A stretch of 7,791 bases of DNA from Chloroflexota bacterium (GTDB taxonomy: Bacteria > Chloroflexota > Limnocylindria > P2-11E): contig VBGU01000008.1 of the NCBI GenBank assembly GCA_005881085.1, positions 1-7,791 of the forward strand. Direction: 5' to 3'. The notes under the pieces are model-generated. The model saw only the letters and a program-made list of their open reading frames with translations, did not search any database and had not been told where the DNA came from. Position numbers and translations under genes: made by a program. Numbering within the stretch: the stretch's first letter is position 1; every line of letters starts with the position of its first letter. This document shows, one piece after another, positions 1 to 5,485 of the stretch.

Positions 1-276
1 GAAGACACTCTGCACATAGCGCTGGATCGTTCCCCAGTAGCGGCGGACGTTGTAGTAGACGTCCGACTCCTGACCCCAGAGGTTTTCCACAATGCGCGTC
101 GGCTCGCCGCCGAGCGGGACATCAAAGGAGTCGGCGAGCGAGTGAGCGATGTCGGTCGAGATGACAAGCGTGCGCTTCCCTCGCTCCGCGGATAGAAGCG
201 CGGTCGCGGCCGCGACGCTCGTCTTTCCGACGCCGCCCTTCCCCGTGTACACGATGATCCGCGTCGCGCCGGTCAT
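1..276 (-). CDS. ArsA/GET3-family ATPase, N-terminal 92 residues (3' end beyond window)
   Basis: This is the start of a P-loop ATPase of the ArsA/GET3/TRC40 family (SIMIBI class), soluble ATPases that serve arsenite efflux pumps, tail-anchored protein delivery or, in many bacteria, unknown partners. The protein opens MTGATRIIVYTGKGGVGKTS. The deviant Walker A GKGGVGKTS lies at residues 12-20, with its signature lysine in KGGVGK. The family switch I motif follows at about residues 45-54 as STDIAHSLAD, where the common form is STDPAHSL. The ATG at 276-274 is the only credible start: the next in-frame codons upstream reach a stop at 312-310 without another start, and no clear Shine-Dalgarno is visible. 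No arsenic genes (arsB, arsC, arsR) are seen, so an arsenite role is not supported. The C-terminal half, needed to assign a subfamily, is outside the window. Confidence 0.9.
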   Translation of the reverse strand, partial: MTGATRIIVYTGKGGVGKTSVAAATALLSAERGKRTLVISTDIAHSLADSFDVPLGGEPTRIVENLWGQESDVYYNVRRYWGTIQRYVQSVF

Positions 277-373
277 CGACCGAGCATAGGTCTGACCGCG
301 ACCGATACCTCATCGACCCGACTGCGGTCGCATGCGCGCGTACGTTCCGTTCGCCGGTGTGGCGGCACCAGCA

Positions 374-380
374 GGGAGGA
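374..380 (+). promoter_or_regulatory. Shine-Dalgarno deciding the start of the first HTH gene
   Basis: GGGAGGA lies five bases before the GTG at 386. The in-frame ATG at 332 has no comparable purine-rich sequence in front of it. This favours GTG 386 as the translation start. Confidence 0.6.
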
Positions 381-385
381 AGAAA

Positions 386-646
386 GTGTCGCCACTTTCG
401 CAGCGCGAAGCAGAAGTCCTCGAGCTCGTTCGCACGGGGCACACGACCAAGGACATCGCGGCGCAGCTAGGCATCAGCACGAGCACCGTTCTCTGGCATC
501 GCAAACTGGCAATCGCGCGTCAGACCGCCGCAGCCGCTCCCAACCGCGTCCCCAGCTCGCGCACGACGTCGACGAGCAGGTCGACGTCAGCTTCCATCGT
601 GCGCCAGTTGACGATCGCGGGACGGAAGGCCACGACCCCGCGGTAA
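386..646 (+). CDS. Solo LuxR/GerE-type HTH protein, probably curtailed at its C-terminus
   Basis: The reading frame encodes about 86 residues from GTG 386. Residues 4-45 form a GerE/LuxR-type DNA-binding domain: LSQREAEVLELVRTGHTTKD then IAAQLGISTSTVLWH. These match the scaffold, turn and recognition helices of LuxR regulators. No receiver, PAS or autoinducer-binding domain is present, so it is an HTH-only protein. After ...WHRKLAIAR the frame does not continue with the usual dimerisation helix (LGVxSRxEA type). It becomes Ser/Thr/Arg-rich and runs for 127 bp antisense to the end of the decarboxylase gene (from 520). The last 40 or so residues are therefore probably not ancestral sequence. 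No other forward frame restores the helix. The gene may be a decaying or truncated paralogue of the intact HTH gene at 5220-5447, or a real short regulator with a random tail. Confidence 0.5.
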   Translation: MSPLSQREAEVLELVRTGHTTKDIAAQLGISTSTVLWHRKLAIARQTAAAAPNRVPSSRTTSTSRSTSASIVRQLTIAGRKATTPR

Positions 647-1953
647 CGCGTCGTGCCGGCGTACACGCGTCCATCGGCGAGGAGCTCGGCGCCCAAGCGC
701 AGGTTGAGGGCGTCGAGCTCGTCGGCCTTCGCACCCTTCGGCCGGTAACGGAAGCAGACGATGTTGAGCGGCGCATCCGCGAGCCGTTCCAGATCGGGCG
801 CTTCGTCGACCCGCCTTGCGAGGTGCTGCGCCAAGTCGAGATGACGCTCGACCATCTCCTGATAACCCTTGCGGCCGTAGGCCCGAAGGGTCGCCCATAT
901 CGCGATGCCACGGGCGCGGCGCGAGGCCTCGGGTCCCATCGCGCCGAACATCGGATGCTCGCCCGGCTTCGGCAAATACGCAGCGCCGATCGCGAACGCC
1001 CCCGCGAGGAGCGCGGCGTCGCGGACGAACGCGAAGCCCGAGTCGTACGGCACGTTGAGCCACTTGTGCCCGTCGGCGATGACCGAGTGCGCGCGCTCGA
1101 CGCCGCTCGCAAGATGTGCCGCCTTCGGCGTCGCACGGGCGAAGAGTCCGAACGCGCCGTCGACGTGGAGCCACGCGTCGTATTTCTCCGCGAGATCGGC
1201 TATCGCATCAATCGGGTCGAAATCCCCGGCGTTTACCTCGCCGGCGTTGCCGACCATGATCGCGGGCCCTCCCCCGAGCTCGCGCAGGGCCCCTTCCATC
1301 GCCCCGAGATCGATCCGGCCGATGTCGTCGCGCGCGAAGCGCCGCACCGTCTCGCGACCGATGCCGAGCATCGCCAGCGCCTTCGTCGCGCTTGGATGGA
1401 TGTAACCGCTCGAGAGCACCGGGACGGCCGGAAGCCCCGCGAATCCGCGAGCGTCGACATCGACCCCATGACGTCGCGCCCACCACGTGCGCGCGGCCGC
1501 CAGTGCCGTGAAGTTCGCCATCGTCGCGCCGGTCGTGAGCACGCCACCCCATGACGCGGGGAGACGGAAGAGCTCCTTGAGCCACTCGAGCGAAAGCTCC
1601 TCGCACACCGTGCCGATCGGCGTCGAGTCGTACGCGGCCGCGTTCTGGTCCCACGCGGAGGTCAGCCAGTCGGCCGCGAGCGCGGCGGGGGTGTCGCCGC
1701 CGATCACCCAATGAAAGAAGCGCGGGCCGGAGGCGCGGAGAGCCCCGTCGGATGCCCCGACAAGGGCGTCGATCGTGGCGAGCGCGCCGTCGCCCTGCTC
1801 GGGGAAAATCCGGTCGAGCCCGGCCGCGGCCGCATCGGCACCGGGCTGGCGCACGCGGGCCTGGTCAATGTCAGCGAGATAACGTTGCGCGGCATCGGCG
1901 GCGCGACGGAGAGTTTCGCCTACCAGCCGACGCTCGCGGATCGGGTCGCTCAC
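520..1953 (-). CDS. PLP-dependent group II decarboxylase family protein
   Basis: This 477-residue protein belongs to the group II pyridoxal-5'-phosphate decarboxylase family (AADC/GAD/HDC relatives, fold type I, COG0076-like). It is expected to be cytoplasmic and to remove the carboxyl group of an amino acid; the substrate cannot be told from sequence. Visible landmarks are the cofactor-phosphate loop TTGATMAN (140-147), the ring-stacking His186 in GYIHPS, the pyridine-nitrogen Asp265 in WLHVDGAFG, and the Schiff-base Lys297 in DGHKWLNVPYDSG. Many family members have HVDAAYG and DPHKW, so the Gly variants and the NVPYD extension mark a subfamily. Length is normal for the family. The start is GTG 1953 with AGGA at about 1960-1963 upstream. 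The gene is divergent from the MoaD-like gene 35 bp away. Its 3' end overlaps the convergent HTH frame by 127 bp. Confidence 0.88.
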   Translation of the reverse strand: MSDPIRERRLVGETLRRAADAAQRYLADIDQARVRQPGADAAAAGLDRIFPEQGDGALATIDALVGASDGALRASGPRFFHWVIGGDTPAALAADWLTSAWDQNAAAYDSTPIGTVCEELSLEWLKELFRLPASWGGVLTTGATMANFTALAAARTWWARRHGVDVDARGFAGLPAVPVLSSGYIHPSATKALAMLGIGRETVRRFARDDIGRIDLGAMEGALRELGGGPAIMVGNAGEVNAGDFDPIDAIADLAEKYDAWLHVDGAFGLFARATPKAAHLASGVERAHSVIADGHKWLNVPYDSGFAFVRDAALLAGAFAIGAAYLPKPGEHPMFGAMGPEASRRARGIAIWATLRAYGRKGYQEMVERHLDLAQHLARRVDEAPDLERLADAPLNIVCFRYRPKGAKADELDALNLRLGAELLADGRVYAGTTRYRGVVAFRPAIVNWRTMEADVDLLVDVVRELGTRLGAAAAV

Positions 1954-1963
1954 CGAGAAATCC

Positions 1964-1975
1964 TAGCCCGGGCTA
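1964..1975. promoter_or_regulatory. Perfect 12-bp palindrome in a 35-bp divergent spacer; possible operator or paired -10 elements
   Basis: TAGCCCGGGCTA is a perfect palindrome lying almost midway between the GTG of the decarboxylase (1953) and the ATG of the MoaD-like gene (1989). Its two ends contribute to outward-facing TAnnnT-like hexamers: TAGGAT on the minus strand (1965-1960), ending 6 bases before the GTG, and TAACGT on the plus strand (1974-1979), ending 9 bases before the ATG. The spacing would suit leaderless or nearly leaderless divergent transcripts. The palindrome is seen directly; the regulatory role is inference. Confidence 0.4.
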
Positions 1976-1988
1976 ACGTGGGGGGCGG

Positions 1989-2294
1989 ATGTCGAAAATC
2001 GCACCTACCGAACGTCGTCCCAGCGTGCGGATGCTGCTGCATGGCGTCTACCGCGGCTTCGCTGGGGGCGCGCGAGACGTGACCCTCGACGCCGGGACGA
2101 TCCGGGAGGCGCTGGACGGGCTCGTACGCGCACATCCCAGCCTCAGCGAGCGCCTCCGCGACGAACACGGCAAACTGCGTCCGCATCTCGCGCTGTTCAT
2201 CAATCAGGACGACGCGCGCCTCCTTGGCTGGGAGGACGCGCCACTCCGCGACGGGGACATCGTTCACGTCATACCGGCGCTATCGGGCGGCTAA
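1989..2294 (+). CDS. MoaD/ThiS-like ubiquitin-fold sulfur carrier protein
   Basis: This 101-residue protein looks like a beta-grasp sulfur carrier of the MoaD/ThiS superfamily. The first beta strand is VRMLLHGVYRGFAGG (13-27). Helix 1 is about residues 37-57 (TIREALDGLVRAHPSLSERL), followed by LALFINQDDARLLG (67-80). The family signature before the tail is LRDGDIVHVIPALSGG, and the protein ends exactly in Gly-Gly, the residues that are adenylated and thiocarboxylated in true carriers. Partners would be an E1-like MoeB/ThiF enzyme and a sulfur acceptor, neither of which is in this window. The ATG at 1989 follows a G-rich stretch (1980-1988); an internal ATG at 2031 would remove the 14-residue leader, which is not part of the fold. 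It lies 18 bp upstream of the propeller gene and is probably cotranscribed with it. Molybdopterin, thiamine and other thiotransfer roles cannot be separated from sequence alone. Confidence 0.85.
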   Translation: MSKIAPTERRPSVRMLLHGVYRGFAGGARDVTLDAGTIREALDGLVRAHPSLSERLRDEHGKLRPHLALFINQDDARLLGWEDAPLRDGDIVHVIPALSGG

Positions 2295-2300
2295 GAGAGA

Positions 2301-2306
2301 GGGAGG
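2301..2306 (+). promoter_or_regulatory. Shine-Dalgarno fixing the GTG start of the propeller gene
   Basis: GGGAGG sits six bases before the GTG at 2313, in the 18-bp gap after the MoaD-like stop codon. It supports GTG 2313 as the start and independent ribosome loading within the operon. Confidence 0.65.
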
Positions 2307-2312
2307 ACTCGG

Positions 2313-3380
2313 GTGGCAAAGAAGGTCACGCTGCTGGTCGGAACGAAGAAGGGTCTGTACATCCTGCGCGGCGATTCGGGGCGAGGCTCGTGGGCATGTG
2401 AGGGTCCCGAGTTCGCGCCGGCCGAGATCCATCACGCTGCGTACGACCCGCGCGACGGATCGATGTTCGCGGCGGTGAACCAGACGTGGGGCGGATCGCG
2501 CATCGAGGTCAGCCGCGACATGGGCAAGACGTGGAAGACGACGAAGAACCCGGCTTTTCCCGAAGGCACGGATCGTACGTTCTCCAAGACCTGGCACATC
2601 GAGCCGGGACACTCCAAGACGCCGAACGTGGTCTGGGCAGGCACCGAGCCGGCCGCGCTCTTCAAGAGCGAGGATCGCGGCGAGACCTGGACGATCGTGA
2701 AGAGTCTCGACGACCAGCCTTCCCGCGCGAAGTGGGTGCCGGGCTTCGGCGGGATGGGCCTCCACTCGATCGCGATCGACGCGACGGATCCGAAGAAGAT
2801 GATGGTCGGCATCAGTGTCGGCGGCGTGTACCGCACTGAGGACGGCGGCACGACGTGGGTACAGGACAACAAAGTGGACGGTGCCCCGAGCGAGCGTCCG
2901 GACGTCTTCTACTGCATCCACAAGCTACTTGCGCACCCGGTCGAGAGCGGCGTGCGTTTCATGCGGGTCCATGAGGAGGTGTACTGGCGCGACCCGGGGG
3001 AGACGACCTGGCGCTTCAGCACGCCGGGGTTGCCGACGAACTTCGGGTTCGCCGCTGCGATCCATCCGCGCGACACGCAGACCGCGTATTGCATCCCGCT
3101 CGACGGCATGAAGCGCACCGCTTCGCCGTTCGGGATCGGCGTCTATCGCACGACGGACAAGGGCAAGAGCTGGGACCGGCTCGACAAGGGCCTTCCCGAA
3201 GGCGCGCCGATGGAGTCCGTACGCGAGGGAATGCACAACGATCGTCTCGATCCGATGGGTCTGTACTTCGGCACGGCGAACGGCGACGTGTGGGCCAGCA
3301 GGAACGAGGGCGAGAGCTGGTCGCGCATCGCGCAGTACCTGCCGTACGTCACATCGGTGCACGCCGCGACGATCGAGTGA
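2313..3380 (+). CDS. Cytoplasmic BNR/Asp-box beta-propeller protein (sialidase/VPS10-like fold)
   Basis: This 355-residue protein opens MAKKVTLLVGTKKGLYIL and has no signal peptide, so it is expected in the cytoplasm. It carries five Asp-box (S/T-x-D-x-G-x-T/S-W) motifs: SRDMGKTW (67-74), SEDRGETW (119-126), TEDGGTTW (175-182), TTDKGKSW (280-287) and SRNEGESW (329-336, where Asn replaces Asp). Such motifs cap the blades of sialidase-, photosystem assembly- and VPS10-type propellers, and the irregular spacing fits a six- or seven-bladed propeller with one or two blades lacking the box. Databases often label such proteins exo-alpha-sialidase. I see no convincing sialidase arginine triad or FRIP motif, and a cytoplasmic location argues against glycan hydrolysis. 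The gene follows the MoaD-like gene by 18 bp, and its stop overlaps the HIT start as GTGA. Function unknown; a scaffold or binding role with its neighbours is inference. Confidence 0.87.
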   Translation: MAKKVTLLVGTKKGLYILRGDSGRGSWACEGPEFAPAEIHHAAYDPRDGSMFAAVNQTWGGSRIEVSRDMGKTWKTTKNPAFPEGTDRTFSKTWHIEPGHSKTPNVVWAGTEPAALFKSEDRGETWTIVKSLDDQPSRAKWVPGFGGMGLHSIAIDATDPKKMMVGISVGGVYRTEDGGTTWVQDNKVDGAPSERPDVFYCIHKLLAHPVESGVRFMRVHEEVYWRDPGETTWRFSTPGLPTNFGFAAAIHPRDTQTAYCIPLDGMKRTASPFGIGVYRTTDKGKSWDRLDKGLPEGAPMESVREGMHNDRLDPMGLYFGTANGDVWASRNEGESWSRIAQYLPYVTSVHAATIE

Positions 3381-3802
3381 CGTGCACGTTCTGTCAGATC
3401 GCTAACGGCGAGATCCCGGCGCACATCGTCCACCGCGACGAAGAGGTGGTCGCGTTCCTCGATCGCGCGCCGCTTCTACCCGGTCACGTGCTCGTGATGC
3501 CAGTCCGGCACGTCGAGACGCTCGACGATCTGCCGGACAGCCTGCTCGCGCCGGTCCTTGCGGCCGTGCGACGAACCTCGGTCGCGGTGCAGAAGGCGCT
3601 TGGCGCTGAAGGCTCGTTCGTCGCGACGAACACGCGCGTGAGCCAGAGCGTCCCGCACCTTCACGTTCACGTGGTCCCGCGGAACAAAGGCGACGGACTC
3701 TTCTCGACACGGCTCATCTGGCAGCGCAAGAAATACGAGAACGACTCGGAGATGGCAGACCTCGCGACGAAGATCAAGACCGCGTACGAGCTGGCGCGAT
3801 GA
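3377..3802 (+). CDS. HIT-family nucleotide hydrolase/transferase
   Basis: This is a 141-residue histidine-triad protein of the HINT/Fhit-like superfamily, cytoplasmic enzymes that hydrolyse nucleoside phosphoramidates, adenylated conjugates or dinucleoside polyphosphates through an AMP-histidine intermediate. The N-terminus MTCTFCQIANGEIPAHIVHR is typical, including the CxxC pair (Cys3, Cys6) often seen in HINT relatives. The nucleotide-binding strand is FLDRAPLLPGHVLVMPVRH (27-45). The catalytic HxHxH triad is His94, His96 and His98 in QSVPHLHVHVVPR. The C-terminal extension WQRKKYENDSEMADLATKIK is shared by a bacterial HIT subgroup. The start is GTG 3377, which overlaps the propeller stop (GTGA), indicating translational coupling. 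Longer frames starting upstream run antiparallel to coding logic inside the propeller gene and are not credible. A role in cleaving adenylates beside a MoaD-like carrier is attractive but unproven. Confidence 0.93.
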   Translation: MTCTFCQIANGEIPAHIVHRDEEVVAFLDRAPLLPGHVLVMPVRHVETLDDLPDSLLAPVLAAVRRTSVAVQKALGAEGSFVATNTRVSQSVPHLHVHVVPRNKGDGLFSTRLIWQRKKYENDSEMADLATKIKTAYELAR

Positions 3803-3828
3803 GGGCCCCGGCATAAGCCGGGGCCCTC
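3801..3828 (+). terminator. Strong 12-bp hairpin after the HIT gene, probable (bidirectional) terminator
   Basis: Two perfect complementary 12-base arms (GAGGGCCCCGGC and GCCGGGGCCCTC) flank a 4-base ATAA loop. The last two bases of the HIT stop codon form the base of the stem. No T-run follows on either strand, so it is not a canonical intrinsic terminator, but it stands between two converging genes and could end transcription or protect 3' ends from both directions. Confidence 0.65.
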
Positions 3829-3855
3829 GCCAAGCATGGCTTCGTCAGACGCGCA

Positions 3856-5031
3856 TCATCCGCATTTCCCGTGCATCTGGATGTTGCCGCCCGCGAGCGT
3901 GCCCCAGGAGTCGGCGCCGGTCGCGTGAATCTCGAAGAAGTCGCTGCGTCCAGGCTCGCCCATGTCGATCACGAGGACGTGCCCGGTCCCCGAGCCATCA
4001 TTAAAGGTCAGGATCGCGGCACCCTGGAAGGTGTCGGGCGACGGCGCCATCGGCACGTGTTGGAACTTCGGATAGTCCAGGTCTTTTTCGAGGTCGGTGC
4101 GAGTGTCGTAAACGTTCGCCATCGGGTCCTTGACGTGTAGCTTCGTCGGACCGTAGAGAACGTGGCCCCACGCGGTCAGGTTTCTTCCGGCGACGGCGAA
4201 GTGCGCCTTGCCATTCCAGTCAATGAACCCGCCGCCGGTCACGAACGCGTTCTTGCCAGCACAGCCATTCGTGGCGCAGGTGATGTCCGCGTGAGCCTGC
4301 GCGACGTAGAGGTCGATGACCATAGGTACGAACACGTGCAGAGCGGTCACGGTGATGTCGTTGCCGGCTCGCCCTGAGCTCGCCCCCTCGTTGAGGACGA
4401 TGTAACCGCCGCCAGGCAGCGGGATCCTCTCGCTCTCCGTGCCCGCGGCGGCCTCGATCGTCTTCGACACGCTGACGGTCGTGGTCGTGTCGTTGATCGT
4501 CACTGTGGTCGACTCGCCGCCCTTGACGGAAGGCACGCCGTTCGTGCATTTCGCCTCGGCCGTCGTCCGGAGTGCGGTGGCGCTGATGGTCGCGCCGGGT
4601 ACGTTGAGCTCGAACTGCGCGACGTACGCCTCCGCGCTGCTCTTGTTCCCGCTCGTGGCGACGCTCGCGTGGAGGACCTCGAGGGCGAGAAGGCTGCCGG
4701 TCAGATTGGGCGCCGTGATAGCGCAATTCCCAGGCGCGGCCGGATAGCAAAAGACTGACGCCGAGTCATTGATCTCGGTCGCTCCGCTGAAGCTCTGCGT
4801 CGCCGCCAGGCATATCGTGCTGCTCTTGGCAGAGGCGTCGTTGCAGTCAACGGTGACGAGTGGTCCGACACCCAGCACGTTTCCCTTGAGAGCGGTGGCC
4901 TGACCGCTGAAGGTCGTCGGCGTCGCCGCCGTGGCCGTCGACGCGGCGGGCAGCCACAGGGCGGCGGTGAGAAGCAGGGTCACACTCAATAACGCACCGG
5001 GTCGCCACCGGCGCACGCTTTCGCAGCTCAT
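3856..5031 (-). CDS. Secreted choice-of-anchor P (COAP) protein with a post-COAP-type C-terminal domain
   Basis: This 391-residue exported protein starts at ATG 5031, chosen because AAGGAGG precedes it by eight bases and a signal peptide follows: a basic MSCESVRRWRPG, a hydrophobic core (about 13-29) and a STATAA cleavage region near residue 35. The segment from about residue 40 to 255 is Thr/Ser/Ala-rich beta sequence with the order seen in choice-of-anchor P proteins: FSGQATALKGNVLGVG, then ATISATALRTTAEAKC, then IVLNEG and ITVTALHVFV, ending in ADITC. From about residue 261 a separate domain begins NAFVTGGGFIDWNGKAHFAV, like the module NCBI calls post-COAP. The mature part has eight cysteines (63, 74, 95, 103, 162, 252, 257, 390), an even number that suggests disulfides outside the cell. 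No LPxTG, PEP-CTERM or C-terminal membrane segment is visible. Function is unknown; a cell-surface or adhesive role is inference. Domain names are from recall. Confidence 0.83.
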   Translation of the reverse strand: MSCESVRRWRPGALLSVTLLLTAALWLPAASTATAATPTTFSGQATALKGNVLGVGPLVTVDCNDASAKSSTICLAATQSFSGATEINDSASVFCYPAAPGNCAITAPNLTGSLLALEVLHASVATSGNKSSAEAYVAQFELNVPGATISATALRTTAEAKCTNGVPSVKGGESTTVTINDTTTTVSVSKTIEAAAGTESERIPLPGGGYIVLNEGASSGRAGNDITVTALHVFVPMVIDLYVAQAHADITCATNGCAGKNAFVTGGGFIDWNGKAHFAVAGRNLTAWGHVLYGPTKLHVKDPMANVYDTRTDLEKDLDYPKFQHVPMAPSPDTFQGAAILTFNDGSGTGHVLVIDMGEPGRSDFFEIHATGADSWGTLAGGNIQMHGKCG

Positions 5032-5219
5032 TTTTCTTGCCTCCTTATTTCGGTAACCCCGCGTCCCACCGCTACGGTCACGACAGCGCTGAGCCTCCCT
5101 CCGACTTTTTCGCCAGGTACGTTTTTCTCCTAGGCCAGCGGAATGGGTGCCCCAAATGCGCGGCGGCGCCCGGAACCGGCAGAACCGGAAGCCGTTAGTT
5201 CTTCCGATGTCAGTTGGCC
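5032..5219. promoter_or_regulatory. Divergent intergenic region between the COAP and solo HTH genes
   Basis: These 188 bp must hold the promoters of both flanking genes. On the minus strand, AAGGAGG (5046-5040) is the ribosome site of the COAP gene. A weak promoter-like pair TTGGGG (5155-5150) and TAGGAG (5132-5127), 17 bp apart, would give a leader of about 90 bases, but the second hexamer lacks the conserved final T. The leader contains small hairpins such as ACCG-TAG-CGGT and a self-complementary CAGCGCTG. No good Shine-Dalgarno precedes the HTH gene on the plus strand. Confidence 0.35.
5173..5206. promoter_or_regulatory. Direct repeat plus inverted repeat upstream of the solo HTH gene, possible operator
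   Basis: GAACCGG occurs twice (5173-5179 and 5182-5188), nine bases apart start to start. It overlaps a perfect inverted repeat CGGAAG-N9-CTTCCG (5186-5206) that ends 13 bases before the ATG at 5220. Its position suggests autoregulation by the HTH protein, or a site controlling both divergent genes. The repeats are seen directly; their function is inference. Confidence 0.3.
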
Positions 5220-5447
5220 ATGGGTCCATCGCTCTCTAGGCGAGAAATCGAGGTCCTGCGGCACGTCGCGCTTGGTGAGACCTCGAAGGAGATCGCCGGA
5301 GCGCTCGGCATAGGCGAGCGGACCGTGAACTGGCATCTGGAGCGCGTGTTCGTGAAGCTCGGCGCGGGAAGTCGGTCGGAGGCGGTCGCCCTCGCACTCG
5401 AGCTGGGCATCGTGCGCCGACCGCATGACTCGCAGACGAGCCCTTGA
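5220..5447 (+). CDS. Solo LuxR/GerE-type HTH transcriptional regulator
   Basis: This 75-residue protein consists almost wholly of a LuxR-type HTH domain. LSRREIEVLRHVALGETSKE (5-24) gives the first two helices, IAGALGIGERTVNWHLERVF (25-44) the turn and recognition helix, and VKLGAGSRSEAVALALELGI the dimerisation helix. It therefore has every part of the DNA-binding domain and no sensory or receiver domain. Such stand-alone domains act as constitutive regulators or depend on level control; some need a partner protein. ATG 5220 is preferred. An in-frame TTG two codons earlier is possible, and neither has a good ribosome site. It is divergent from the COAP gene, whose promoter it could control, and upstream of a small membrane protein gene. 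It resembles the curtailed HTH protein at 386 (REAEVLELVRTGHTTKDIA against REIEVLRHVALGETSKEIA), so the two are probably paralogues. Confidence 0.82.
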   Translation: MGPSLSRREIEVLRHVALGETSKEIAGALGIGERTVNWHLERVFVKLGAGSRSEAVALALELGIVRRPHDSQTSP

Positions 5448-5485
5448 ACGCGAATACGACACGACGACGGATTGAGTGAGAGCGG

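Noticed and set aside
1..276. An arsenic resistance or ParA partitioning role for the first gene.
   Set aside because: STDIAHSLAD marks the ArsA/GET3 branch rather than ParA, and no ars genes are nearby, so neither specific role is supported.
270..331. Inverted repeats CGGTC-ATC-GACCG over the ArsA-type start codon and GCGACCG/CGGTCGC (298-304, 325-331) upstream.
   Set aside because: Arms of only 5-7 bp are expected by chance in such GC-rich DNA, and there is no second supporting signal.
823..1554. A 243-codon open frame antisense to the decarboxylase, and similar long frames opposite the propeller, COAP and purine genes.
   Set aside because: They mirror GC-rich codon patterns of real genes, are Arg/Pro/Ala-rich, and show no family motif or ribosome site.
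2313..3380. Annotation of the propeller as a functional sialidase.
   Set aside because: Asp-boxes define the fold, not the activity. There is no signal peptide, FRIP motif or recognisable arginine triad.
5047..5110. GCGGGGTTACCG in the COAP leader (minus strand) resembles the 3' core of the GEMM-I cyclic di-GMP riboswitch.
   Set aside because: The conserved central ACGCAAAGCC segment and a 5' strand able to pair with GGTTACC (P1) are missing, and no P2 tetraloop helix can be drawn. A covariance search with the Rfam GEMM models would settle it.
5032..5229. An extended start for the COAP gene adding 66 N-terminal residues from 5229.
   Set aside because: The added residues are Arg-rich and would bury the signal peptide. 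AAGGAGG at the right distance supports ATG 5031, and the extension would run across the divergent HTH start.
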